Notes: generated by a model not told the origin, from the sequence alone. A stretch of DNA of 64,000 nt from Nostoc sp. CHAB 5824 (GCF_020829665.1 NZ_JAIVFT010000025.1:1-64000), one strand, 5' to 3'; shown: positions 17,423 to 27,511, numbered from the stretch's first letter. Program-made: numbers and translations.

Positions 17423-18211
17423 ATGGATTTGCAACTCCGTGGCAAAGTCGCCTTAGTGACAGCTGCTAGTAAAGGATTGGGCAAAGCTACAGCAAGGCAA
17501 TTTGCCCGTGAGGGTGCAAAAGTTGCCCTCTGCGCCCGCAGTGAGTTAATTGACAAAACTGCTGCGGAGATTGCCAGCGAAACAGGCGCAGAAGTGCTAT
17601 CTCTGCGTGCAGACGTTACCATTCAAGTAGATATTGAGCGGGTGATTAATGCCACAGTGGAGAAATTCGGCAGGTTGGATATCCTCGTTACTAACGCCGG
17701 AGGTCCACCCGCAGGCACTTTTGACGATATTGATTTGGCAACTTGGGAAACTTCCATCAACTTGACTTTGCTGAGTACGGTACGCTTGGTTAAGTCCGCT
17801 TTACCTCACTTACGCCAATCTACAGCACCGGCAATTCTTACTATCACCTCAACCTCAACTAAACAACCACTCCAAAATCTCGTGTTGTCTAATTCCATTC
17901 GATTAGCAGTGATTGGTTTAACTAAAACTCTCAGCCAAGAACTAGGTAGCGATAAAATTCGCATCAACAGTATTTTACCAGGCTGGACATATACAGAACG
18001 GGTAGAAGAATTAATCAACGCGCGGATTGCTAAAAGTGGTGAAACAAAAGAAGCAGAAATTGCTAGAGTCAGTGCGACAGTTCCTTTAGGCCGTATTGGG
18101 ACACCAGAAGAGTTTGCCAATGTTGCTGTATTTCTGAGTTCACCAGCCGCATCCTTTGTGAATGGAGTCATGCTGCAAGTAGATGGCGGAGCTGTTCAGG
18201 GCACATTTTAA
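17423..18211 (+). CDS. Short-chain dehydrogenase/reductase with substituted catalytic Tyr-Lys
   Basis: 262 aa, Rossmann fold with VTAASKGLGKATARQFA at the nucleotide site and LVTNAGGPPAG as the NAG motif. At the position of the classical YxxxK the sequence reads SNSIRLAVIGLTKTL, i.e. Tyr is replaced by Ser and Lys by Arg. The upstream Ser region (LTITSTST) is retained. FabG-like relatives with an S-N-S-x-R pattern exist, so this is a subfamily trait and not a mutation in this genome alone, but the chemistry is uncertain. It follows the nitroreductase by 18 bases. Confidence 0.85.
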   Translation: MDLQLRGKVALVTAASKGLGKATARQFAREGAKVALCARSELIDKTAAEIASETGAEVLSLRADVTIQVDIERVINATVEKFGRLDILVTNAGGPPAGTFDDIDLATWETSINLTLLSTVRLVKSALPHLRQSTAPAILTITSTSTKQPLQNLVLSNSIRLAVIGLTKTLSQELGSDKIRINSILPGWTYTERVEELINARIAKSGETKEAEIARVSATVPLGRIGTPEEFANVAVFLSSPAASFVNGVMLQVDGGAVQGTF

Positions 18212-18334
18212 TAATTTGGACAAAAGTAGTTTTTGTCTAAACCTTTTACAAATGACCTTTAGCAGTTTGGTATTGTTGCTAAATGCTTAGAGGTTATTTG
18301 GAAAGTCATATAAATTTTAATAACCTATTAAAAT

Positions 18335-18880
18335 TCAAATTTTTTGTAGATACTCAGGTGGCACATGATCCACTAACCAAACACCATTAGCAGAACAATA
18401 AAATATGTAACCTGCCTGATGCATTGTGGCAGCATGTACAGCAAAGACTACTGGTTTTCCATGTCTTGCACCAACAGTTTGTGCTGTTGCAATATCCTTT
18501 GATAAATGGACATGATGTCGTGACATTTTGTAAAGTCCTGTTTGCAAAATTGACTCTACAGATTTACGCCCCGTGCCATGATAAAGCTCATCTGGCGGAA
18601 CAACAGGTTCTAATTGTAAATCGACTTTTATACTATGTCCTTGGTTAGCACGAATCAGACTACCTGTAGAATCAAAAGAAAAGCGTTGTTTATCGTTGGA
18701 TTCAACTACTGCCTCTAATTCCTGACGGGAAATTGGAAACTTGTTTTTAGCACAAGCAGTAAGTAGTTCATCAACAGCTACCCAGCCACTAGGAGCAAGT
18801 TTAATTCCAATTGCATCCGGTGTATGTCGCAAATATTTGCTGAGATATTTGCTGATTTTAACAAGGCGAGAATCACTCAT
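18335..18880 (-). CDS. kptA: RNA 2'-phosphotransferase (Tpt1/KptA family)
   Basis: 181 residues with the family blocks KYLSKYLRHTPDAIGI (an RNA-binding R-H pair), DELYHGTGRKSVESILQTGL and HHVHLSKDIATAQTVGARHG. The enzyme transfers a 2'-phosphate from RNA to NAD, giving ADP-ribose 1'',2''-cyclic phosphate. In eukaryotes it completes tRNA splicing; in bacteria its natural substrate is unclear. The start ATG is at 18878-18880. It is a monocistronic unit facing the SDR gene. Confidence 0.92.
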   Translation of the reverse strand: MSDSRLVKISKYLSKYLRHTPDAIGIKLAPSGWVAVDELLTACAKNKFPISRQELEAVVESNDKQRFSFDSTGSLIRANQGHSIKVDLQLEPVVPPDELYHGTGRKSVESILQTGLYKMSRHHVHLSKDIATAQTVGARHGKPVVFAVHAATMHQAGYIFYCSANGVWLVDHVPPEYLQKI

Positions 18881-18952
18881 TTGATTGTGATTGGCATACC
18901 AATACTACAATTATATATTTATTATGTTACATCAAAATTTTAATTGATGATT

Positions 18953-20269
18953 TTACTTTGTGTAAATTGACATAATTTGTCTTCCCATCATGACTAATGC
19001 CACTCCAACCATGACAATCAGTGTCACATTTCCACCAGGAACGAGTGGTTGATTTATGCTATCTGAGTTTTCTTGTTCTTGACGTTGCTTCCAACTCATT
19101 AATGCCGGAATAATTCCACCGAGAACAGAGATACTAAATGTCCCAGTGTAATCTAGGGCAGTAAAAAAGATGCTGGGATTGAGCGTTCCGAGAGTCATCG
19201 GCGGGAAAAGAACTAGCGAATATAGGGGTAAGCGACTGGAAAGTTTGCTCTGTGCAATGAGGAAAATATCTTTGAACAAATCCAGCAATCCGTACACAAA
19301 TCCAATGAATGATGTAGCAATCGCAAACTCTGAAAAAATAGATACAAGCACTCCTAACCATTCGCCAGCGCCACCTGCTCGGAGAATTTGCAGTGGATCA
19401 AAAACAGTTCTACTGTCAGATGTACCATGTAGCATATCGGGACTAACGCTTCCTAAAATTACGGCATTCCAAGCCAAGAACATAATTAGAGGAATTACAG
19501 AACCAATAAAGATGGACTGACGAATTTTGCGGGCATCCCCTTCGAGTTGCGTCACAACCAACGGCACAACGTTTTGGAAAAATAGCGCCACAGACATCAC
19601 TGAAATAGCACTACCAAGGGCACTCCAGTTTTGAAAGAACAGTTGGGCACTCTGAATGTGCCTTCCTCCCAGAAATAATAGTCCTAAAAAAGAAACGAGG
19701 ACAATTCCGACAAAGGCGCTGTTTAATTTCTCAATAAACTTTTCTCGCCCAAGATACATAATGCCACCAAATAAGAGCGTGAAAGTCGTTGTACCCACCC
19801 ACGTAGGCAATATCTGCATACCCCAGACTTTTGCCGCCGCCGCTCCTAAAATCTCTCCACCTTCGGTGATGTATGCCACCAAGAGAGCATAATGCATGAA
19901 TAAATATGCGCCGCCTGCAAGCCGCGCTCCCATCTTACCAAGGATCTTCTCAACAACTCCCAAAAAACCTATACTCGGATGCCCTTCTGTTCGCATTGTA
20001 TTTAGGGTTACCTCTGCAACCAGTAACCCTGACACTAAAGCGTAGAGCCAAACAGCAATTAGTCCAGATGTGGATGGCACAATACCAGACGGCATGGTAA
20101 CGGCTGGTAGAGCCAGAATCCCAGCCCCAACGGTGGTTCCCGCAATTAATGCAGTACTTCCTAATACACTACCGGGTTGATGATTGAGTGTTTTTCCATC
20201 AAATTCTAGATGAGAAAACAACCGAGTGACTTGCTCTGAATTTCTTAGAACGGTCTTTATGGGAACCAT
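18953..20269 (-). CDS. Aromatic amino acid permease (Trp/Tyr HAAAP family)
   Basis: 438 aa, about eleven hydrophobic segments. GSTALIAGTTVGAGILALP near residue 38 is the start of the hydroxy/aromatic amino acid permease family (TyrP, Mtr, TnaB), continued by AVWLYALVSGLLVAEVTLNT. It probably takes up or exchanges tyrosine or tryptophan across the plasma membrane by proton symport. An N-terminal extension of about 35 residues is longer than in enteric TyrP. It lies 17 kb from the aromatic biosynthesis genes, so a link to scytonemin supply is only a possibility. Confidence 0.87.
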   Translation of the reverse strand: MVPIKTVLRNSEQVTRLFSHLEFDGKTLNHQPGSVLGSTALIAGTTVGAGILALPAVTMPSGIVPSTSGLIAVWLYALVSGLLVAEVTLNTMRTEGHPSIGFLGVVEKILGKMGARLAGGAYLFMHYALLVAYITEGGEILGAAAAKVWGMQILPTWVGTTTFTLLFGGIMYLGREKFIEKLNSAFVGIVLVSFLGLLFLGGRHIQSAQLFFQNWSALGSAISVMSVALFFQNVVPLVVTQLEGDARKIRQSIFIGSVIPLIMFLAWNAVILGSVSPDMLHGTSDSRTVFDPLQILRAGGAGEWLGVLVSIFSEFAIATSFIGFVYGLLDLFKDIFLIAQSKLSSRLPLYSLVLFPPMTLGTLNPSIFFTALDYTGTFSISVLGGIIPALMSWKQRQEQENSDSINQPLVPGGNVTLIVMVGVALVMMGRQIMSIYTK

Positions 20270-21046
20270 ACTGAATACCCGTACCTAAACCAAACAATAT
20301 TAACATATGTAAAAATTATTCGTAAAAACCCTAATTTTCTTGGTTTTTCAAGCAGATTTCTCTGGTAAATAAGCGATCGCTACTTCATTATCAACACAAC
20401 TTTAATAACATAAATGTCACTTATAGCACTTTATTAATTACATAGACCACGGGGTAGGGAACATTGTTCCCTACGACAACAGATGTGGTTTAAATAAATG
20501 AAAACTGCTGTAATTTCTGAAGATGTTTGAAAAGTATTATTACTAACATTAAAACCTCAGAAATCTAACCCACCGAGCAAACTTTCCCTACAAGGAAATG
20601 GCAGGGTTATTTCATACAAGCAGAGAAAAACTAAAACTGGGTTTCAAAGCTTCTACCCTACACGAGAAGAGGTTTGGATAGATGTAAAAAGCCATGCCAC
20701 AGTTTTACTAAACATAAGATGGCTCGGTTTGACCAAGGATAAAATTTACGTTTACAGATACTTAGTTTTGCCTTATTATCAACAATAATTGTATCAATAC
20801 CTGATTTAGCGTTGAAACTGGCTGATTTTTCCATAAAGCAATATTGCCTTTTGAAAGCCAGTTATTGAGAGGTATTGGGATTTTTTGGAGATGCCGATCG
20901 GGTTAACTAAAAAAGTTAGCTCGAATAAAGTATGATTCATTCCATATTTTATTTAATTTGTCAATCTGGAATTATTGTTCCACAACTATCTTCTTCTATT
21001 TTCCTTTGAGAATTTCTTCTATGGAGATGCATCTACTCAGTTTTAG
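20270..21046. other. Intergenic, no gene seen
   Basis: About 780 bases without a supported frame. One HIP1 octamer is near 20374, and a short palindrome (TAGGGAACATTGTTCCCTA) is at about 20455-20473. The region between 20520 and 21000 shows no repeat or structured RNA that I can identify. Confidence 0.4.
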
Positions 21047-22477
21047 GTGACGTTGATGAAACAACCAAGCAAACGCAGACGGGGTGTAATCCTTACCCTA
21101 AAAGGCTGGGATAAATTTCGAGATGCCAAAACTCAAGTCGAATTTGATGAAAATGGTGGAGATAGCTTTTCTTTAGAAGAATTGAGCGATCGCACCCGTT
21201 TAGCTCTACACACTATATCTAGAATCTTGGCACGTTTGGAACCTGTAGATAAAAGTTCCTTGCAGTTTGCCTTCGCGGCCTTTAATTTAGAGTTGTGTAA
21301 AGAAGATTATACCCGACCTAGCCCCCCATCTGCGGATTTAGAAATCCGACGCACAAATCCACAGTATGACTGGCAAGAAGCCCCGGATGTATCTGTGTTT
21401 TTTGGTCGCAGTGAAGAATTATTACAGCTACGACAGTGGATATTAGAAGAACGATGTCGTTTAGTTGGACTGCTGGGAATTGGTGGTATTGGCAAAAGCA
21501 CTTTAGCGGTGAAGTTGGGGCTGCAAATTCAAAGCGAATTTGAGGTAATCGTGTGGCGAAGCCTACTAAATGCACCACCAGTAGAGGAGCAATTAACCAA
21601 CATACTGCAATTTTTGCTGTGGGCGTTGCGAAAAGAGATGGTAGTACCCGAAAGCTTTGATGGCAAACTATCGAAGTTGATGGAATGTTTGCAATCAAAC
21701 CGATGTCTGCTGATTTTAGACAATGTTGAGACAATTCTCTCTGGTGGCCAAGCAGGGCAATGTCGCCCTGGTTACGAGGGATATGGTCAATTACTGAAGC
21801 GCCTTGGCGAAGTACCTCATATTAGTTGCGTTCTGTTCACTTCTAGAGAAAAACCCAGAGAAATTGTACCGTTAGAAGGAGATAGAACAGGAGTGAAGTC
21901 GCTTCCATTAAAAGGATTAAATCCTACCGAGGGACAAAAGTTATTTCAGCAAAAAGGACAATTCACAGCTACAGAACGAGAATGGCAAGTACTCATCAAG
22001 CATTATGGGGGTAATCCCTTAGCTCTCAAGATGGTAGCAGCCGGAACTCAAGAGCTTTTCGACGGTAGAATTGCCCCGGTTTTAGAGTATGTGGAACATG
22101 GGATACTAATTTTTGAAGACATTGGCGACTTGTTAAAACGGCAGTTCCAGCGTTTGTCTGTGGTAGAAGAGGAAGTAATGTATTGGCTAGCAATTAATCG
22201 AGAGCCAGTATCCCTTAATGAATTAGTTGCTGATGTAGTGACATCTTCTTTCAAGCGTCAGTTACCGCAAGCAATTAAATCTTTATTACGACGGTCGTTA
22301 ATTGAAAAAAACGGCGAGCATTTCTTCCTACAAGGAGTGGTGATGGAATATACAACGCAGCGATGGGTTGAACAGGTTTATCAAAAAATTAAAGACAAGG
22401 GAATCAAAAATACCCAAACTCCCACTCCCCTACTCCCTGACAGGTTGAAGTTTTATTGTTTGCGATCGCTTTTTTGA
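21047..22477 (+). CDS. HTH plus NB-ARC STAND protein, C-terminally truncated
   Basis: Residues 1-90 form a helix-turn-helix-like domain (SLEELSDRTRLALHTISRIL) used in many cyanobacterial WD40/NB-ARC proteins. Residues ~115-380 are an NB-ARC NTPase: FFGRSEELLQLRQWI, P-loop LLGIGGIGKSTLA, Walker B RCLLILDNVET, and GNPLALKMVA near the end. A winged-helix segment ends about residue 445 with FFLQGVVMEYTTQR. Relatives continue into WD40, TPR or pentapeptide sensors, but here the last ~25 residues derive from proline-rich junk and a HIP1 site, then stop. It is therefore a sensor-less, perhaps inactive, relic or a truncated regulator. Confidence 0.8.
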   Translation: MTLMKQPSKRRRGVILTLKGWDKFRDAKTQVEFDENGGDSFSLEELSDRTRLALHTISRILARLEPVDKSSLQFAFAAFNLELCKEDYTRPSPPSADLEIRRTNPQYDWQEAPDVSVFFGRSEELLQLRQWILEERCRLVGLLGIGGIGKSTLAVKLGLQIQSEFEVIVWRSLLNAPPVEEQLTNILQFLLWALRKEMVVPESFDGKLSKLMECLQSNRCLLILDNVETILSGGQAGQCRPGYEGYGQLLKRLGEVPHISCVLFTSREKPREIVPLEGDRTGVKSLPLKGLNPTEGQKLFQQKGQFTATEREWQVLIKHYGGNPLALKMVAAGTQELFDGRIAPVLEYVEHGILIFEDIGDLLKRQFQRLSVVEEEVMYWLAINREPVSLNELVADVVTSSFKRQLPQAIKSLLRRSLIEKNGEHFFLQGVVMEYTTQRWVEQVYQKIKDKGIKNTQTPTPLLPDRLKFYCLRSLF

Positions 22478-22680
22478 GAAAGTTGTTAAGAGAGCGATTT
22501 CCTGCCTTAATTCAGTAGAAGTGCGATCGCTCATAGTACAGTATTAGATGCGATCGCCTTTACTGGTGATGACAAGACTGTAAATTTCTGGAACTAGAAT
22601 CCAGAGCAATTGACTTAATTTGAATGTAATTAAGTTTACACATATCTGAGAAAAATTCTAAATCAATCATGCGATCGCAA

Positions 22681-24132
22681 TTAAATGCACTTTTTAGGGA
22701 TTGTCTGAGATTGATTTCTAGAATAAGATAAAAATGTATGATGACTTCTTGAAAATTTGCACCATATTGATAACATTTCCCTCTGAAATTTAGCACTTTT
22801 TAAAGTCGATGAAGATCGATTTGGCTTCTCTTTAGGTAAAGGAAAAGTTTGTTGGCTATAGATATTATTTTTATACTCTTGAAGATAGAATATCATACTC
22901 TTAATCAATTCCTTGCTTAATTCTACATCAATTTGAATTTCGGGACATTTTTTTTGCAGTTCTGATAAAACATTTCTTATTTTTTGTAGCGCATCAGGAC
23001 TATCTATATCTAAATCTAATTCACCTGCCTCTACCATCCTTCTTAATTCAGATGCTGCTTCTAGATACCAAAATTTATTTTCATTATTTATAGCATCTTT
23101 CTTTGCTATAAATAAAGTTACAATTTGATCTGTCTCTCGAGCAACCTCTTCGCCGTTAGTATATAGAGGTTTTAGATCTTCCCCAGAAAAAGATGAGCTA
23201 GATTTTGCGAATAATTTTTGGAGATTAAGACCCTCTTTTTTCACGGGTGTGAATACATTATTGAATCTTTCAGATGCTTTCTCTACTAATTCTTCAAATT
23301 GTCTTTCAAAATTACCTATTCGCTGCTTAAAACCATTTTTTAAAACTGTATCAATATCTGATTTACTTTTTAACCCAAGCTTCAATATATCCTCCCATGT
23401 ATCGAAAGAAACATTAACTGCTTTTAATCTCGAAGCTGCTAAATTATCGTACTCACAAAGTTGTGTATCTTCTTCCTTTAGCTGAGATAGCTTAACTTCA
23501 AACACATCATTCTTCTTATCAGCTTTATCACCAAGAGAAAACTTTCTACTTTCGTTATAGCTAATTTCCCACGAACTACTGTAGGTGTTAAGAAGTGTTC
23601 TCTTGGAACAAGGAGGAATATGTGCGTATTTAGAAGAATACTTGTTGCCAGACTCATAAAGAAGAACAATCGCCATGTAGGGGGTATCATTGATCAACTG
23701 TAACTTACCATATTGCTCTGGCTCACCCAGCCCTATTTCAATTTCTAAATCTTGCTCTTTTAAATTTTTTGACAAGCTGGACAATGCCAAACTTGAAAAG
23801 GTTTCACGTCCAGCGATACCATCAACTATCAGACCTTTTTTAGCTTGGTAAGATTTCAGTCTGGTTAGAGTTTCAGAACCAAATACACCATCAACAGCAA
23901 TGTTACCAAGTGCTTTCTGAAGCTTTGCAACATCAGAACCTCTACTTCCGTAGTAGACGGTTGCCTGAGCAGCATCAGCGTAAGTCACTGTACTTGCTAC
24001 TATCCCCCATGCAACACAACTCATTGCAACAGAACTAGCTGCTCTCAAATCAGTATCTTTAAATCTTAGATTCGTAGATAGATTCGGTTCTTCGTAAGCA
24101 ATCGCGGCATGAGAGTAGGCTAGTGTTTCCAT
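22681..24132 (-). CDS. Peptidoglycan-binding-domain protein of unknown function
   Basis: 483 aa. After a weakly hydrophobic segment (VAMSCVAWGIVASTVTYADA, residues ~36-55) there is a PG_binding_1 domain, residues ~60-115, with YYGSRGSDVAKLQKAL, VDGVFGSETLTRLKSYQ and VDGIAGRETF. The remainder (residues 130-483) is not recognised: a beta-rich patch around KLQLINDTPYMAIVLLYESG, then long charged helices with probable coiled coil at residues ~250-400. It may be exported and attached to the wall, although the signal is poor. It is last in a minus-strand series with the nSTAND-WD40 and small helical genes, 175 bases downstream, so cotranscription is possible. The final ~30 residues look less ordered and overlap another open frame. 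Confidence 0.7.
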   Translation of the reverse strand: METLAYSHAAIAYEEPNLSTNLRFKDTDLRAASSVAMSCVAWGIVASTVTYADAAQATVYYGSRGSDVAKLQKALGNIAVDGVFGSETLTRLKSYQAKKGLIVDGIAGRETFSSLALSSLSKNLKEQDLEIEIGLGEPEQYGKLQLINDTPYMAIVLLYESGNKYSSKYAHIPPCSKRTLLNTYSSSWEISYNESRKFSLGDKADKKNDVFEVKLSQLKEEDTQLCEYDNLAASRLKAVNVSFDTWEDILKLGLKSKSDIDTVLKNGFKQRIGNFERQFEELVEKASERFNNVFTPVKKEGLNLQKLFAKSSSSFSGEDLKPLYTNGEEVARETDQIVTLFIAKKDAINNENKFWYLEAASELRRMVEAGELDLDIDSPDALQKIRNVLSELQKKCPEIQIDVELSKELIKSMIFYLQEYKNNIYSQQTFPLPKEKPNRSSSTLKSAKFQREMLSIWCKFSRSHHTFLSYSRNQSQTIPKKCI

Positions 24133-24307
24133 AGGGATGAAATTTACTTAAATAGAGTTAGACAAGTCAATGTTAGAAACTAGCTTTATCAGTTAAGGGA
24201 ATAGGTATACATATAAGTAAAGAGTAGTTAGCTAACTATAATTAATCACTAATGAAACGACTATTTGGTTGATCAAATTTAATAGATTTAGAATCAAATA
24301 ATATCTT

Positions 24308-27300
24308 CTAACTAATTACATTCTTATTTTTATCTGCTGATTTTTGGTAATTTTGTGTATACAATTCAGCTTCCTCTAGTACTTTATCCAAATCAAGATT
24401 CCATACTCTGACCCTATTTATCTTTTGATATCCATCATTTTCTCCATAAAATGCTACGGCTATTAAGCCACAGTCTAAACTAAAATATTTAGCAGAAAAC
24501 CTTCCATATTTTATTTTAATTTCTTCTATGAGTTTTTCAATATATTCTATAAGAAGATTTGTTTGATTTTTAGGTCTTATAGGAGTATCTTTAATATTTA
24601 TGCCAAATTCTTCACCTTCATTTTCATAGTTATTGCTGCTATGATTTTGTAATAATTTACCATCATGATCCCAAACTTTTACAGTTCCATCTTTACTTGT
24701 TGTAGTGATAATTTTACCAACCACATTTGCTTCAATCGACGTAATTCGATCAGTATGCCCATTAAATTTGCCATTATCATATCCGTCAAATTTACTAGAA
24801 CAATTCCAAAACTTTATAGTCTTGTCGAAGCTACACGAAATCAGCTTTTTGCTATCTTTACTAAAGATCACTTTTGGTACTTCTTTTTCATGCTTAAAAA
24901 TTCTCAGTAATTTACTTTCTTGTGACCACTGTTTTTCATTATCAAACCAGACTTTAATTTTACCATCTATGTCAGTTGCAGCAATCAATCTTCCATCTGG
25001 GCTAAAATTAACGTACAGAACTTCTCTGTCTTGTTCGTAAAATTCAGTAAGGTACAGATCCTCTGCTTTCTGTGTGTTCCAGAATTTAATACGCTTATCA
25101 CGACCACTTGAAATTAAGACTTTACTATCAGGGCAAAAATTTACTGATGTTACAGACTTAGTATGAGCTTCAATACTTGCAACAAGTTCACCATTATGCG
25201 TCCAAAGTTTTATAAAACCATCTACATCTCCAGAGGCAATCATTTTACCATTTGGACTAAAAACTACACATTTTACAGGAGATTTAACAAGGCTTTTATT
25301 ATAATTTTCTAATGTTTTTACTGGGTTTTCCTGTAAACTCCATAGCTTTATAGTGCCATCTTGACTAGCAGAAGCAATAATAATTTCATCTTTGAGGTTT
25401 GAATTTACATCTCCTGGGCGAAAACTTATACTATTAACTCTATCTAGATGCCCTACAAATCTATTTAACTCTGAAACACTAACGTTTTTTTTGTTGTTCG
25501 TATCTATAGTACTGATTGATATTTTCCAGAGTTTAATACTTCCATCGTCCATATGAGAACTAGCAGAAGCAAGAATTTGTCCATCTGAACTGAAAGTTAA
25601 ATCATCAATTGTTCCCTGATCTGTCTTTATCTCATCTATAAAAATGCCATCTGCATTCCAAAGCCTAATTATTCCTCTATAGCTAGCTGAAGCAATAATT
25701 TTTTCATTTGGGCTGCAAGTTATACTAGTCACTTCATCTTTGTGTGCATTAATACTGTTGTATTCTGCCAGTTCGCTAAATATATGTCCAATCATAACTA
25801 AGAAGCGAAGTCTAGAATATTCATATTTTTTGAACTCATTTTGCAGAGTGTTTCCTATTTTGATTAAGTTTACTAGTGCATCAAGCCTCTTGTTAGAAGC
25901 AAAAAGCAGTTGTGAAGATGAAATATTTGCATCAAGGATTCTTTCTAGTTTTTCTTGCTCGGAGCGATCGCGGTATTCTATACTGGCTTGAAGAAATTGT
26001 TGCTCATCTATACTTAAGCCTCCAAGATTATCAAAAACATTTTTGTCTTTAAAAACTATAATTTCATCTAATCTATAGCCTTTTAAAAGTTCATCATTAG
26101 CTTTTTCTTCATTGTTAGTTTTTAATCTAAGATAGCGTATTGTTTCATTAGTTAACCAGTTTTTAATACTGATTAATTCTTTGTTTTCGTCTATCCATTC
26201 TTTTAATTTATCCCAGGAATCTAGCAAAATTTCATGGGCAATTTCTACTGTTGAAGAGTTTTTTGGCAATTTATTATTACTGGTGAAAACAGTTTCCATA
26301 TTAATATTATAATTATGAGTAACTAATAATTTTTCTTCAATAAATGCTGTAAGAGTATCTTTTACTAATTTTCCAGTAAATTCATTTATATCAGCTCGTC
26401 TACTTACTGTTTTAAGTCCTGATTTAGTTTCAACAGTATTTATTAACTTCAAAAATATTTGCTTAGTTATTTCTTTTTGTTCTTGATCCAAACGTTGATA
26501 TATTTCACTACCTCGTTGTTGTAGTGCGCCTGTTATTCCTCCTAATTCACGATAGGTAATTATATTCAATGTACGGTCAGTATGGGGATGAGGCTTAGTC
26601 TGAGTAGGATCGTTGGGGTCAATAATGTTATCTCCTTTCCAAAGTAAATCAAGTGTATATTGGAGTAATGGTAGTAAACCTGCTTGTCCCTTAAATTCTT
26701 TGATAATTTCATCCACTAATCCTTGTTCAAAAACCACTCCATGTTTGGCAGCAGGTTGTTCAATAGCTAGCCACAATTCATTGGGATGCATATCTGGAAT
26801 CAAATGCATATTTCCCTGAATAATTGTCGCTAAGTTAGGATAACTGCTAATTTGTTCGAGAAAATCTGCCCGCATTGTTATTACAATTTTCACTGTCTGG
26901 TCTTGAGATTGTTCAAGAGATTCATACAAATTAACTAGACTACTAATAAAACAATCGCGTTCTTTATCATCACTAATGGTAAATAACTGCTCAAACTGAT
27001 CAATATAAATCAACCATAAGCATTGAGGTTTTTCTTTTTTAAGATTTGTTATAATTTCATTTAATGTATTCTCTTTTGGAGATAACGCTGTCTTAACTTG
27101 ATTTTGATTGTAACCTTTTCCCAGAAAAGCAGAAAATAGTGATAAAAAAGGCTTTATATCTGGGATGAAAACAAACTCTTCAAAGGCAGTTCTCCTTTGT
27201 TCCTTTAATTTAGGAATTAGACCCGCTAAGATCACAGAAGATTTGCCGCTACCTGATGCTCCAAAAAGTAAAATAAGGTTTTTTTTACTAATCACTTGTA

Positions 27301-27511
27301 TCAGGTTAGAAATAAAACTTGCTCGCCCAAAGAAAAAATCTTTATCATTTTCATTAAATTTATCTAGTCCTTTATAAGGAGAAGCTGCTATAAGTTGACG
27401 TGTCTTAATTTCGTTTTCTGAAATTTTAATAATTTGTTCTTTAACAATATTAATGTTTTCAGCATTATAAATTTCTCCTTTATTATCATTTTGTTCGTAT
27501 GATTTTTGCAA
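24308..27511 (-). CDS. nSTAND NTPase with WD40 repeats and N-terminal amyloid-like motif
   Basis: 1067 aa. Residues 2-22 carry the sequence KSYEQNDNKGEIYNAENINI, which also forms the C-terminus of the upstream small protein. Residues ~45-480 are a novel-STAND NTPase: SPYKGLDKFNENDKDFFFGR, P-loop FGASGSGKSSVILAGL, Walker B WLIYIDQFEQLF, and a winged-helix LPLLQYTLDLLW. From about residue 590 there are at least eight WD40 repeats (e.g. SASYRGIIRLWNADG, SASQDGTIKLWSL, SFDKTIKFWNC, SKDGTVKVWDHDG) that should form a sensing propeller. The start codon is TTG at 27509-27511 with AAGGA upstream. The architecture is that of NLR-like signalling proteins in which sensing triggers oligomerisation. Confidence 0.87.
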   Translation of the reverse strand: MQKSYEQNDNKGEIYNAENINIVKEQIIKISENEIKTRQLIAASPYKGLDKFNENDKDFFFGRASFISNLIQVISKKNLILLFGASGSGKSSVILAGLIPKLKEQRRTAFEEFVFIPDIKPFLSLFSAFLGKGYNQNQVKTALSPKENTLNEIITNLKKEKPQCLWLIYIDQFEQLFTISDDKERDCFISSLVNLYESLEQSQDQTVKIVITMRADFLEQISSYPNLATIIQGNMHLIPDMHPNELWLAIEQPAAKHGVVFEQGLVDEIIKEFKGQAGLLPLLQYTLDLLWKGDNIIDPNDPTQTKPHPHTDRTLNIITYRELGGITGALQQRGSEIYQRLDQEQKEITKQIFLKLINTVETKSGLKTVSRRADINEFTGKLVKDTLTAFIEEKLLVTHNYNINMETVFTSNNKLPKNSSTVEIAHEILLDSWDKLKEWIDENKELISIKNWLTNETIRYLRLKTNNEEKANDELLKGYRLDEIIVFKDKNVFDNLGGLSIDEQQFLQASIEYRDRSEQEKLERILDANISSSQLLFASNKRLDALVNLIKIGNTLQNEFKKYEYSRLRFLVMIGHIFSELAEYNSINAHKDEVTSITCSPNEKIIASASYRGIIRLWNADGIFIDEIKTDQGTIDDLTFSSDGQILASASSHMDDGSIKLWKISISTIDTNNKKNVSVSELNRFVGHLDRVNSISFRPGDVNSNLKDEIIIASASQDGTIKLWSLQENPVKTLENYNKSLVKSPVKCVVFSPNGKMIASGDVDGFIKLWTHNGELVASIEAHTKSVTSVNFCPDSKVLISSGRDKRIKFWNTQKAEDLYLTEFYEQDREVLYVNFSPDGRLIAATDIDGKIKVWFDNEKQWSQESKLLRIFKHEKEVPKVIFSKDSKKLISCSFDKTIKFWNCSSKFDGYDNGKFNGHTDRITSIEANVVGKIITTTSKDGTVKVWDHDGKLLQNHSSNNYENEGEEFGINIKDTPIRPKNQTNLLIEYIEKLIEEIKIKYGRFSAKYFSLDCGLIAVAFYGENDGYQKINRVRVWNLDLDKVLEEAELYTQNYQKSADKNKNVIS

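Noticed and set aside
22560..22796. 78-codon minus-strand frame as a frameshifted tail of the peptidoglycan-binding protein
   Set aside because: No recognisable continuation of that protein, and the longer frame ends plausibly on its own; evidence is insufficient either way.
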